Shown here: positions 12,201 through 25,200 of the stretch, one piece after another
How positions within the stretch are numbered: position 1 is the first letter of the stretch
Layout of the letters: every line of letters begins with the position of its first letter
Assembly: GCF_964355755.1 (NCBI RefSeq)
Contig: NC_092680.1
Coordinates: 1,243,001 to 1,307,000, forward strand
Reading direction: 5' to 3'
Length of the DNA stretch: 64,000 nucleotides
Source of the DNA: Antedon mediterranea
Lineage: Eukaryota; Echinodermata; Crinoidea; Comatulida; Antedonidae
Notes under the pieces: generated by a model
Seen by the model: the letters and a program-made list of their open reading frames with translations, nothing else
Database searches by the model: none
What the model was told of the DNA's origin: nothing
Translations under genes and position numbers: made by a program

Positions 12201-13126
12201 TTAAACTAAAATTTGAATTGAATTGCCTTCTCCACTGAGGTAGAAGAGATTGTGGCAGCTTGTGCGAGAGAACGGTGGTCTCAACCCAGTACTGTACAGC
12301 TTTCGAGACGAATAGTTAGCAGTTGCTCACACAGCTCATATCATCACGTGACAAAAAAACACAATTAATTGCTTTTCCCTGCATCCATTTATTTATTATT
12401 TATTAAAATCCAATATAGTTATTATTTAATTACATATCATAATACGGTAAGTTAAAAATTCGATTTGGTTAATTTAAATTGTTACTGATACATTATTTGA
12501 TATTGAATCATCTGTTTATAATGTTTCGCAATACCACGTTCGTTAAATGTGTTAATGTTCAAATTGACGAAAACCAAAAGTTAAATACAAATTCCAATAA
12601 TACGTGTCTTTTTAGGCTACCTTTACGGTATGTTTACATATCTAGCAAATTACCGGACCCCATAGTGATTGGTTATTTTACCGAAACCCAATCGATATTG
12701 GCAACATTTAAGCCTAACGTATTGATATAAGCTGTAAAATACCAAATATATACATAAAAACTTTTCGAGTTAATTGTTTTAATTAAATTTTAAACTACTT
12801 TATTTTATGCAACGTTACTATATTAATATATAAAAATAATAACTTTTTGAGAAAAATGTGTCTTTATATTCGAACTACGTTATTTTACCTTAAACCATGT
12901 TTGCCAATCTTACTTCTTAAACCTTCATAATATATACATATTAAAATAATAACATCTTTGAAACGAAGATTGCATTATGAACCCAGTCAAGCGTTGCTGT
13001 TTATAGCATAGGCCTAAATATGAATTACCGGTATGAAAATATCAATATCAACATTCTGGACAACTTCTTATCATATAGATATTCTCTGGGTTACATTAAT
13101 TCTATTATAAACAAAAATGAATATAC
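12201..13126. other. Intergenic, no gene seen
   Basis: Very AT-rich. Short open frames at 12479-12730 and 13020-13235 (+) show no known domain and follow base composition, so I do not call them. Confidence 0.55.
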
Positions 13127-13132
13127 TTTATT
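13127..13132 (-). promoter_or_regulatory. Poly(A) signal of the plakin-like gene
   Basis: AATAAA on the minus strand, about 120 bases beyond the stop at 13254. It supports 13254 as the true 3' end rather than an internal exon. Confidence 0.6.
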
Positions 13133-13253
13133 CAACCCTAAAATTATATATATAACTATTATTTCGATACTATTTTATATTGTATTACTGTATACCATTA
13201 GTTATTGTTTAAATATTACTCAACATTGGTATTAATTCTCAGCATTGCATTAT

Positions 13254-16200
13254 TTAGTAATTTCTATTCCATTCCCTGCTATCTGACTTTTTAGTCAAAC
13301 GGCCATTTTGTGTTTCTGATTCCCATCTAGAATGCCTTCCAAACTGTTGCTGGCCTTGTTCATTTCGGCTCTCCAAATCCGTCCTTCGGTAAGACGTGCC
13401 ATCTGGTGGCCTAGCGTATCTTGGCGTGTCTCGAATACCATTTTCTGCGTAAAGTCCACTGCTTGGTTGGCCTACAGCGGACTTTCTTTCAGATACGTTT
13501 CTTTCTAAAGTGCTAGAGTTATAACCAACACGTCTTTCAAATGTTTCTTCTCGTTCGTGGACCTGACCTCTTGTTGACATTTCTAACGCCTCCAGGTTAC
13601 TTCTTCGGGTTCGGACGACTTCTTCTAGTAACGACCATCTTCTTTCCAACTCCTCCAGTGACCGATTGATTTGGACACGGTCTGATGGGTCCGAAATGTT
13701 GGACAATTGTTCACCCATTGTCCGAAGTGCTTGGACACTAGCCTTGCGGTCGGTAATAAGCCGATCTAGTAACTAAAACAAAATTTAAGGTATATTAATT
13801 CATGCAATTATTATCGATGTTATATTTTTTCATGGCAGCCCAATAACAACTAATACCTACCAGTTGTTCTTGAAGATGTGCTTTGATGACACGGTGGTCT
13901 GATGAAGGTGTCTTTTGGGCGGACACAAGCTCTTCGGTATCCTTTATCCAGTTAAACAAAGATTGGTAGGCATCTTGGAATTTTCCACATCGCAATAGAC
14001 CTTCATTTAACTTCAATTCACGCTCAGATAGCTAAAGATAAAGTGAATAACGGTGAATTTAAGTAACTGAACTACGATAGGATTGTCATACGTTAAATGT
14101 GACTGATTTAATAGAATGATAGATAATCAAACTTGATTATTAAGCAAAACTCTGGGGTTGACACACATTGGCGTTTTGCACCGTCTCTGCGTCCCGTTGT
14201 ATGTAAACGCCGGAGTTGTATACTAGGCAATGTGAAATATAAATGATTCATCAATAAAAGTCCGGTTATACAGTAAGTATCACCATCTTGAATGTCGGCG
14301 GACCGATATTTACCCTTGTATTGAGAACTTTCCATCTTTCAGTAATCGTCTTCATTCGAATTTGTAACGTTTGTCCGTTAACATTTGCTGCTTGGCAGAG
14401 AGCATGTAAGCTTTGTCCAAGGCGGTTGAGGTCTTTAATCTTTTCGACAAGTGGATCAACATGACCTTTAATAAATGTCTATGAAACAAAATAAACAAAT
14501 GTTAAACCCACATTATAAGAAAACTGACTGACTGTTGTAGTAGGCCTAAATTATACTATTATAGAAAGAAAGACAAAATGCGTCTGGCGTATTGTTTACT
14601 ATAAACCAAAATACAGGATTTATAGAGCTAGGTAGACTTCACAAGATTTTCCAACTATCACCACAATAATGCAGATGGTTGCATGAACACACACGTATAT
14701 ATATATATAAACAAATCAGGCAAAGAACAGTAATTCTAAACCGCCCGGTGATATACTGAAATTTATTTAATTAATTTTATACGATATATATATATAAATG
14801 AAATTGGTTTTTCTAATTACTAACAATTTTGGGTATGTTTAGAGAGAAGGGTTCTTCTGTATGCCTATGTACTGGTCTAGACCAACATTCATGTGTCCAG
14901 GTTTAATTAGAAAACTCGTGACAGGCGAGCACATTTGCGCATAAAACATAATGTAAACATAAAAGTCAACTAAATCATGAATTAAAAAGATAGTCTTAAA
15001 AAAACAAGGCAATTCAGTAGTATTATTAGTTTAAGTTGTAAAAACTGTTGCTCTGCTAAATAAAACATGTTACCTGAACCTCCAACTGCTGGCTTTTCAG
15101 TGTTTCCAGGTCGTTTCCAATTGCTTTCTGGTGTTGCATTTGGCTTTCTGCTGCGCTTAACTTTCCCAATATCAGCTCTACAACATTCTGGAACTCATCA
15201 TGTTTCACAATGATCTTCTTTGTGTCCTCCAATCGTATTGTGATCTGATCGGTCATGCGATGAAATCTCTTGTTTAGAATATCAAGCTGTATTGTAATAT
15301 TTAAAAAGTTACGTAATCTTGTTATTAATGTTTGATTATTTAATTTTTTTTCTCTTTTTGTTTACATTTATTCTTTTCATTTATACATAAATTACATAGA
15401 ATATAGCTTTTTTTACACTTTCTTCTTCATAAATTGTATGGTATTATATTTTTATAGGCATTAAATTAAAGTATACATGTACAATGTATAAATATAATTC
15501 CATTTGATAGGTAATTATTATTTTTATTCCATGCTTTGTTTCTTATATAACTTATGTTATTATATTATCTTAATAATTTAATTCATCGTTCATCATAACA
15601 TATGGATTGTATGTACTGGAATACTCAGAAGGCCTACACAAGTTGTTCTACTTTGGAGTAGAAGCAAGTTTGAATTCAAATTACCTGTTCTCTTGAACCT
15701 TCAGGATCTGTCAGAAATCCTTTATCGTAAATGACCCTAAATATACGGGTTGCCTGGTCTAAGAGACTCTTTACGCCATCTAAGCTGCTGTAGATCTTTT
15801 TGACGTCTTCGATCTGCTTCAGCAACGTGGTGACATCCTGCGCTCGTTTGTGCTGGTCCAGGACGTCTTCGTGTCCTGCTAACTTAGCATGAATTTCGTT
15901 TAGCATTTTCTGTAAAAGAACAGTTTATTTGTTTATTCGTTCTCATCCTTATGGTATGTTCTCCCTTATCGACTAAATATGTTGTCATTTATGTGTGTGT
16001 GTGTGTGTGATATGTGTGTGTGTGATATATTGATTATTAGAACCTAATTACTCTATTACATATGCCTATACAGTTATTTAAATAATTGGAACTGGAATAT
16101 GATTTTATATGTGACCCTTACAAATAGTTAATAGCATTTGATTTATAAATATACATGTGTTTGTTTGTTTTTAATGCAAAATGTATTATTATAGTAAAGT

Positions 16201-19200
16201 AAGATATACCTGGAATGAAGATGTCTCCATTCTTCCTGTCTCAAACAGTTTTTCTCGCTCAAATAATGTCGCCACAAGTGCATCGTAACGTTTCTTCATA
16301 ACTTCCACATTTTTCTTTACATCAAAACTATCAATACGCGAGGGTGCTTTGGAAATAAGTAAGTCCATCAGATGTTGGATAACGGCCACTTCTTCACCTA
16401 AAGCCTTTATTTCTTCTTGAACGCTCTTAAGATAAAATATTAAATGGATTTATTTAAAAAATACCTTCTTTATTTTATTTAAAAAAATACACAGTACGTT
16501 TGAAGAAATTTGACCTGTAATTAAAAAAAAAGAAGTGTATGTTAGCACTATACTTTTGCTGTGTATGTTGTCCCATACTGTATAAACTGCGTACCTTAAA
16601 GTCTTTGCCATTAATGGCACCTGAATTTAGTCTGTGTTCCCACTTCTCGATTACTTGCATTACTTTAGCATGTCGATCTTCGAAGTCAATCAGTGTACTG
16701 GATAAGCTCTCAAATAACCTTTTTAAATCTACAACATCTGTAACATAAAGTATATGCAACATTAACCTCAACACAATGGAATAAAAATCTCCATAAAAGT
16801 ATTTAGAGTGAAGAAAAGCTCTCGGTAATAGCCTAATATTCAGACCATTGGCATTGGAAATGTGTTAACTTCATTAAAACGGTTTTGAATAGAATTTTAT
16901 AGAATATTATTTTCTCTAAGTTATGGTATCACGATGTGAAAGACACAAATATTATCTCTCAGTCACATTAAACGTGAACCGAACTGAATTAAATGTCGCA
17001 CCTTGCTTCATATCTTTCCACCGTCCTGTGATGTCCACAACGTCGTCCTTGATGTACTGATGGTCTACATCAGTCATCTCTATCAGGTTATTGGCACTTC
17101 CATTTGTGTTCTCAAAATCTTTGATATGGTTATTAATATCCGTTTCGATTTGCTATAAGAGAAACAATTGTGTTTATTAAGCAAGTAACATACATAATAA
17201 TATTACAGAAAAGTATTTCCAGTTCAAAATTAGCAATTAGCAATTGTTTGCTGTTTATTTGAGGTTAAGTTAAACATAATATATAATAATGCGATACCAG
17301 ATATCGATACCAGATATCGATACCAGATATCTATATCTATATCTGTCGATATCAGATATCTATATCTATATCTATCGATACCAGATATCTATTACATTAA
17401 AAACATCAAACTATAATCCAATGTTATAATGTAGCTGTACAACTATTTCATGGAAATATAGATTTATAAGAGAAAGGTACCTTTAGTATATCTTGCTGTC
17501 TTCTTATAACATCCATTCTGAGTACAAGGGCGCCAACGTCAACTTGTCTCTCTTCTGCACTGCTTAACCACTGACTAAACCGGTATTTATCCATTAGGAA
17601 TATCTGGCAGATTTTGTCACACTCTCTTAACCTTTGATCCGTATCACCAGCCTTTCGGTTAACGGTCTCCCATCGTCGCACAAGATCGTCATACACACTG
17701 GATAGCATGTCGTATTCTGGGCCTTTCTTCAACTTGGACATCTGTGATTTTATCTGATCCGTAAGTCTCTCGTAGCTATATGCTTGCCTTATAAGTTCTT
17801 TTGTTAACTCCTAAAACATGTCATAGAAATTATGCATATAGTCGAATCAATATAGTTAAATCAATTTATCATATAACAATGTAATAAATATTCTTATAAT
17901 CAGAGCTATACACCAGTAATTTCTCTGGTAATAAGGTTTATCGCGCGTGGAAAGTCATTGTACAATGCACGATGGGAAGAGTTTTGGAGCAAACGTCACG
18001 ACGCGTACGTACAAACAACAAATCACATACGTACGCGTCGTGACGTTTGCTCCCAAATCTTTCCCAACATGCATCGCGCACGCTATTTGCGTAAATAACC
18101 GGTTTACCTGGTGTTGTGTAATCTGTAATCTTAGAGAGTCCTGATTGGCTGAAATAGAGTTAGACACGCTGAATAGTCTTTCTTTACTTTCCAACCATTT
18201 AATCATTGCAGCTATTTCGTCATCTAGATGATCGACTTCTGAAAGTGCTCCTTCTAGTCTAGCCAAACGTTCATCTACAGTAAACAAACATAAATTAAAA
18301 TAATCACAATGTATGACATAATTTACCATTCTAGATGAATATTCCTTCCAAATAAATATAAAAAAACATAATGTTGTATCACATTATTTTGTTTTTCTTA
18401 TATTGTCATATTAAACAACATTATTTGGTCACTTTTTACCTAGTCGTCTTTTGTATTCATCAAACGGAACTTGTACGCTGTCTAACTTTAGATTCATCTC
18501 AAGCCTAGCTGTCGTTTCAGGGTTCAATGTTAGAAGGTGACTTTGGCCTGACAATAGAGTTTGAAGCTGTGGGTTCATATGAGCCGCATCTCGTTGAAGA
18601 GCCTATAATCAAAGGTAGCAATATTATAAGAGTTAATATAAATGAGCAATTAAAAGAGGAATGCCATTAACTATTTCAAATCGGGTGAAAGCTAATTGTT
18701 TAATACAATAATATGCTTTTGCAAAGTCTTCAAGATGGTCTTACAATTGTTTCTTCAATCTGTTTCTTAATTTGCTCGTTGCTGCCACCAATTGGAGAAA
18801 GACCTTTGACAACTTTTCCAAATTGAATCAACCAATCAGTAAAACCTTGCAGAGATGTATGAAATTTCTCGCTACTTTGCAAAACACTGTTAATGGTGTC
18901 ATGGCGATCTTCAAGCTTGTGATAAAGAACAGTCCATAGCCTGGTGACGTCATTGACTTTGTCATTGATCGGCGAGGACGTCCGTGAACGAGAGGAGAAC
19001 CGGTTGATTAAAGCTTGGCTACTCTTTTTCATGTTTTCAAGAAGGACCTCGTGGGAAGGAAAATGTTTTTGGTACACCTAAAATAACATAATTATTATTA
19101 TCATATAGGTAAGACTAAAATGATTGATTGAATTTTAAAGAATTTCGTTTAGTCGACTTACTGTAAACACTGGACACACTGATACTAAACATTTAACTTC

Positions 19201-22200
19201 ATTTGTGACCAAAAGATAACCACAACTGTCAATATTTCAAGGGTTACATCGATAGTTTTATGATAATATCCATTTATACAAAACATTAAATGTATACCTC
19301 CGTTTGGTAGGACTGGTTTCGAAGGATTTCTGGTGAAATTCCAATTGGTCCGAAAACTGACATAATCATTTCCGTCTCCTCTAGCCAAAGTCTGAGCTGC
19401 TTCCAGCTAACTTCAAAATCATTTAGCGCGTCTATGATTCCTCTTATGTCTTTCCCGCGAATGGTAAGACCTTCTTGTAGTTCAATCCATTGCTCCTCTA
19501 ATAAAAGAAAATAGTTGATGAGATCAAACACAGACATTGTTTTAAATCTGTCAGAACTGAAAGGATAACAATCACAATATTTTGTAATTGTGGACAAACT
19601 TACCAATGGTTTTCATCTGTGAGTTGATTTTGTCATATCCAAGAGGATGATCTTTCTTTGATGAGGTTAATTCACGAGCAAGTTCCATCACAGATTCCAT
19701 GAATTTGTAATGGTCATTTATATCTTTACGAAGAACCTATAAAAACAAGAATAGCATTCAAGCATGGCGCACCAAGACTGCAAACTACATAGTCAAATCA
19801 AATCAGTCCAAACGATCTAATGTACAAAATATTGAGGACTAACAAGTTAACGAGTAATTAACAGTGCCACTACCAACGACCTCTCTTTCTCATTCTTTTA
19901 AACGTCAACCTACCTCGTGCTTCTCAAGTAGCTTCTGAGCCTGATCCATACTTTCTACAGACGTAACACCTCCTTCTAAGGCTTGAGCTGTTCTCTTCAA
20001 CCAGTTGCTGAACTCGTTAAGTTCCATCTGGTACTGCTGAACAGTCTTCTGCGTTGTGGTGATGTCATACTCGCGATCAGCTAGCTTCTCACCAAGAACT
20101 TGATATCGATCTTGGACATCCATGATTTGGCGTTGTATATCAGATAAACCTTTAAAAAACAACAGACTTAAAAGGTAAATAACCAGTGCTACACAATAAT
20201 TATCAACACAATTATATTATTATCTTTATATTTTGAATATTATTTAACATTTACATCAGAAATCATAAATATTATGACCCATTGGATACCTTCATCCTGC
20301 ATAAATGAGCCAAAGTCTAACTCAGAGCCAATCGATGCTCTTCGTCTTCTTCCTCCTCCTACCACAGCAGGGCGACCAATTGCCATATCAGTCTGCTGAG
20401 TGCGGAGTTGAGCTGACAAGCGAACCATTCTTTCTTGATCTTCACTCAATGTTTCAATCGCTTTACCATATCTGTTCAATTCCTCAAGCAACGTCGAAAA
20501 ACTAGAATGTTCTCTGCGAAGAGGCTGAAAAGTAAAGATATGTTATATAATTCTTCCTACAACATTTGTACCTGGAAAAATGACTAAACTATTTTTAAAA
20601 ATCACAGCGATATTCCTGAAGTAGTATGAAAAATTGCTATTTGAATCAGTCAATTCAATTCAATTCAAAAGACATTTAATTTCCTCCATAACAATACAAA
20701 ATAAAATACAGAAATGATGAACGTCATCATTTAAAAACTAACCATATATTGTTCCAATTGTTTCTTCAGGATCTCTCCATCTACAGCCACTATATCTAGA
20801 CGACTGACTCGTTCTTCCATTTTTTCTAACCAATCAGTACAAAGCTTGATGGAATCATTGAAGCGTTTATAAGCAGCTTCTTTCTCTTCTAGTTGCTGAT
20901 TTCTGAAACAAAAGAAGTGTTATATACAATTTGGAAGTACTTGTATTATTTTTACAAACTCTTAAAAAAGGTGTATATTCTAACCTTTTCTTGAGAAGCT
21001 CTTCCAGTATTTCCCAGTTGTGTAAAAGATGTGAAACAATCTCCGTCACAGCGCTGCTATCTGATGTTTTGGAGTCACGTGTAATGTCATTAGCCAGACG
21101 TTTAATGTCCTGGAGAGTGTACTTTTGATCGTCAACGGACCGCTGAACCTCCTACATATATAATACATAAATAATGTAATAAAACTTATGCCTAATAATA
21201 TGAATTAAAAATGTTGGTTTGCACTTTTGTAATAAAGAACATTCACTTCTTTCTCGAAATATAAAAACATTCTTACCATTAATTTCAATCCAAGATCCAA
21301 TAAACTCATGTGATTTAGATCATGTGATTCAAGAACACCAATCACTGGTGTCATCCAGTCTTCAAACTTTGTTACCTCGCTGTGGAGGTTGTTAAACTTT
21401 GACAACAATTTCTGTAAGAATTCTGAATGGTTCGAAACACTTCCCTCTAGGCGTTTGAACCTTGATGTTAGTGAATCTAATTTGGATCTGACTTTCTGCC
21501 CGGCTTGATGGTCACTCTTCTGGATGTGGAGTCGTCCAGACTCTTTGACATTTTCAAATGGTGGTCGATGACTATCAATATCTGTCTCATAAAACTGTAC
21601 AAAAAAATGGTTATATTAAAAAAATGAAGTTTTCTTACAGTTGACTATGATTCCTTATCGGTCTAAGGCGATACTCAACATAATAACATAAGATTAATAC
21701 TCTCAGGGACGATTTGCAACAACCGACTTAGGATCTAAGCATCGATGTATCGTCCGCCTGGACCAAAACCGCCAACGAGGAGAGTGAATAAGCTCATCAC
21801 AACTTCCCTGTCACCAAATGAATTAACATGGCCTAACTTACTCCTAGATCGTCGAAAATTGAAATCTCCCTAATATTAAGAAATATTACTGTTATGTCAC
21901 ATTTCATTACCTTCAGTTGTTGCACAATTTCGTAGATAGAGTCTTTTTTAACAACGACAGGAGCATTAACGACCTTGGCAGATTTCTTCTCTGTCACCTC
22001 CAACCATGCAAGCAGACGATCAAGTTCATCTAAGACGCTTCGTGACAAGCCTAAGTTTCTTTCTAATTCATCTCTACGAAGGCATAGCTGGGCTTCCATC
22101 CATTCATACCTTTTGGATGCATCATCTATACATTGAGTTAACATATAATAATAATTATTTTGATTTTATACATAATATACTGTATATCTTTGCATCATTC

Positions 22201-25200
22201 AGAACAGGTCACAAAAATGTTACACCAATATTATAATGATATTACTTATACTTTCTGAATATATCATAGTAAATTTGGATGTCAGAAGATTCGCCTTATT
22301 TAATGTTACTTTATCTTATTGATGGTAGACAACACATAGGGTATAAACGTAGAAATAAAACTCACCAACAGTTCCCATAACCTTGTCTGAAATGTCTGGT
22401 TGGGCTAAAGCCAAACTCTTTCCAGAATCTTTAAGCGTTTCAATATCTTTTGTATGCAAGACAATATCATGGAGAAGTGTCTGTAAAAAACATGAATGTG
22501 TAAGCAAATTATATAGCCTTTATGTGTACGTTTTTAATTTTTCCTGTAACCACATAAAGTACACAATATTAATGGATAATCTCTGTAATGCCAACGCGTC
22601 TATATTCGTTTCGTTTCGTTGGAGCGAGTTCTCAGGAGAACAACATTGTTATCTATTATGTAATAGCAATAATATATTACTATACCTTGACTTGTTCCAT
22701 TTGTCTGGCAACTCCTTCAGGCTCCGTCTCGAGTGGTTCTTTGATAAAATTCGACACACTGCTATATGCGCCCTGTATCCATGGCAGCACCACATTTATC
22801 GAATCTGTATATTTATTGTGTTTGTTTATAAGTTCTTTGTGTAGTTTTAAACGTATTTGTAAACTAGCCTTCAAAGCAGTGTATCTTTCGTAGATGTCCG
22901 ATAGTTCGTTTTGGATCTGACGTGACTCTGGGAGTTCCGCATAACTATGATCCATATCAACACGTCGACGGTACTCAAAAATTCCATCTCGGAAATGCTA
23001 TTATTCGAACCAACATAGAAGAATACAAATCAGTAAGAAATTGATATAAATATATATATAATTATATATTATATTATATATGAATAATTTCATGTAAAAT
23101 AATGGACCGTTTCATTTCATTTATGTATTTGATTTTCAAGCAAGTGACCAAAAATACAAAATATAAACAATGTCAAGAAAAACAAAAGCAATCATTGAAA
23201 ATGATATTATAATGTCCTTATAGAGAAAGTAATTTCGACGATTATATTACCTTAAAAATATCAATATATCGTTGACTTGCTCTCTTTAAGAACTTCAAAT
23301 CTCCTTTCTGATCACTAATTTGTTCAACCAGACTATCCATATCTTGTAACTGGCGTTGAAGGTTCACGAGATCGTGACCCTTTGACCTCTCGAGCTTGTC
23401 TAAAGAGATCTCTGTTGTCTGCAACCATTGAAGGAAAGCATCACACTCTTCACGGTATCTCTGTAAGTCATCAAACCCGGATGTCAACTGGTTTAACCGT
23501 TTGTGTGATTGACTGCTAAGAGCTTCATAACGCTGCATTAGGTCGTTTCCGATGCCCAGATGTTTGGTATCTTCTTTGCGAATTTTGTCTCCGTACTGCC
23601 TGAGCAATAAATGAACATCTTCGAGATTCTGAACAACAGATGACCGCCTAGACACAATTTCACCATTCAGTGCCTGTAAAATCAATGTTGTCACTATTAT
23701 TTGATAGATTGTAGTATAAATAAGATACAAGATGTACGATAATTGCAGAAAGAATCAGTATTTTACAAAAATATTATAAAACATACGGTGTGTCGATCAA
23801 TCTGAGAACTGAGAGGTCTTAGTTGGTCAGCCATTGGTTGTTGTGATCCTAACTTCTTTTCCATTTGAGTTATCCAATCAACAAGATGGGTAAGTGATGT
23901 GGCTGAGTCTTCCAGCTTTCCTTTAATCAGAATCTGATAGATAATAATTATAAAACAGTTAAAACCAAAGGTAAATTGATAAAAAAGAACATGATGTAAA
24001 CAATTGAGATACTAGATAGATAAGCAAAATGAAAATGTGAAAGTAAACGTAAATATCCAGAGAGAAACTTATAAGGCAACAGAATATACATTTTATACTT
24101 CTGATTAATGAACATTACATCTTTGCTTACACGTATTAGGAAAGTTCTTTATTGGATCTTATACAACGCTAGAAATTAACACAGTATAAGTGTAAGAATA
24201 AGAATCCGTAGTTGCCCGGCAGTTCATTTTAAAAACATACCCTTTCGTCTTCAAGAATGCGTAGTTTTAACATATTTTCTTCTAACGATCTCTTGCCGTC
24301 GTTGAAGATCACTAACAGGTCGTTGTATTTGGTCTTAAGATCTCCACTTCTGTCGCTAACAGCATCATACTGCTCTTGGCTGAAATGCTCCCTCTTGTCA
24401 TGCAGTAACTTGTTGGCACTGTCGCAAGACTTATGTACTGGCAACTGTTGATCAAGTATCTCTTGATGGATATTCTGTCAAATTAAATTTCGGAAGTTAA
24501 TTTTCAAAATGATTTTTTTCTGTTGTGTGTTTAAAATGTGCTGTATACATTAAAACAACACGATGGTCTTTGCTTACCATTAATCTGTCTAAATCAGCTT
24601 GAGCACCGGTGATATCATTTGATAATTGCTTTGAATTTGATAATTTAGATTTTGTTTTCACAGTCCAACTGGTCAACTGATCAATTGGTAAAAGAACTCT
24701 TGCAATGTCTAGGTTCATTTCAAGTTCATTCTCCCTGTCTTCAAGAGAAACTGACAGCGATTTATAACGTTTGTTTATGTCGGCCATTTGCTGTTGTACC
24801 TCAGAATCGTCTATAAAAAAGATATATAACTTTCATAGTTTTCAATTATATACAGTTTGTTACACATAATAATAATAAAAATAGAAATTGAAATTAAGAA
24901 TATACCTTGGTGGTAAACTGATGTTTCTCCGGACGTTTTAGAGGAAAATAACGAACCGAATCTATCAAACATTGGTAATGACGTGATGAGAAGTGACGAT
25001 CGTCGGAATGAGCGGCCCATCATTGACGGCACGTCATGCATCAGTTCGTCTACTTTTGCGCCAGCAACATTTAACTTGGAGATTTTTGTCTGATAGTCTG
25101 CTACCTCACTTCTGAATGGCTGAAATAAAATATTGATTAATTAGTTATTATTATGATAACTGGCACATAATCTGCACATGTTCATAATGTATCAAGCTCT

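Larger units (their letters stand above)
13254..19077 (-). other. Plakin-like gene: C-terminal spectrin repeats and disordered tail
   Basis: Exons 18745-19077, 18440-18602, 18108-18274, 17481-17810, 17002-17152, 16595-16737, 16210-16425, 15685-15909, 15074-15286, 14314-14478, 13861-14031, 13254-13772. These spectrin-type segments do not follow the 11-exon pattern. The penultimate exon (FNWIKDTEELVSAQKTPSSD) is close to a dystonin/MACF1 rod repeat (xxWLTHTEELLDAQRP type), which supports a spectraplakin origin. The last exon finishes one repeat (LEELERRWSLLEEVV) and then becomes polar and rich in Arg, Ser, Glu and Gln up to the stop TAA, with no EF-hand, GAS2 or transmembrane segment. Confidence 0.85.

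Noticed and set aside
13254-13772. KASH domain of a nesprin at the C-terminus
   Set aside because: The tail is polar with no transmembrane helix and no PPPX-type ending, so nuclear-envelope anchoring is not supported.
22383-22893. Plus-strand open frames of 101-153 codons
   Set aside because: They are antisense shadows of spectrin exons 22366-22480 and 22686-22997.
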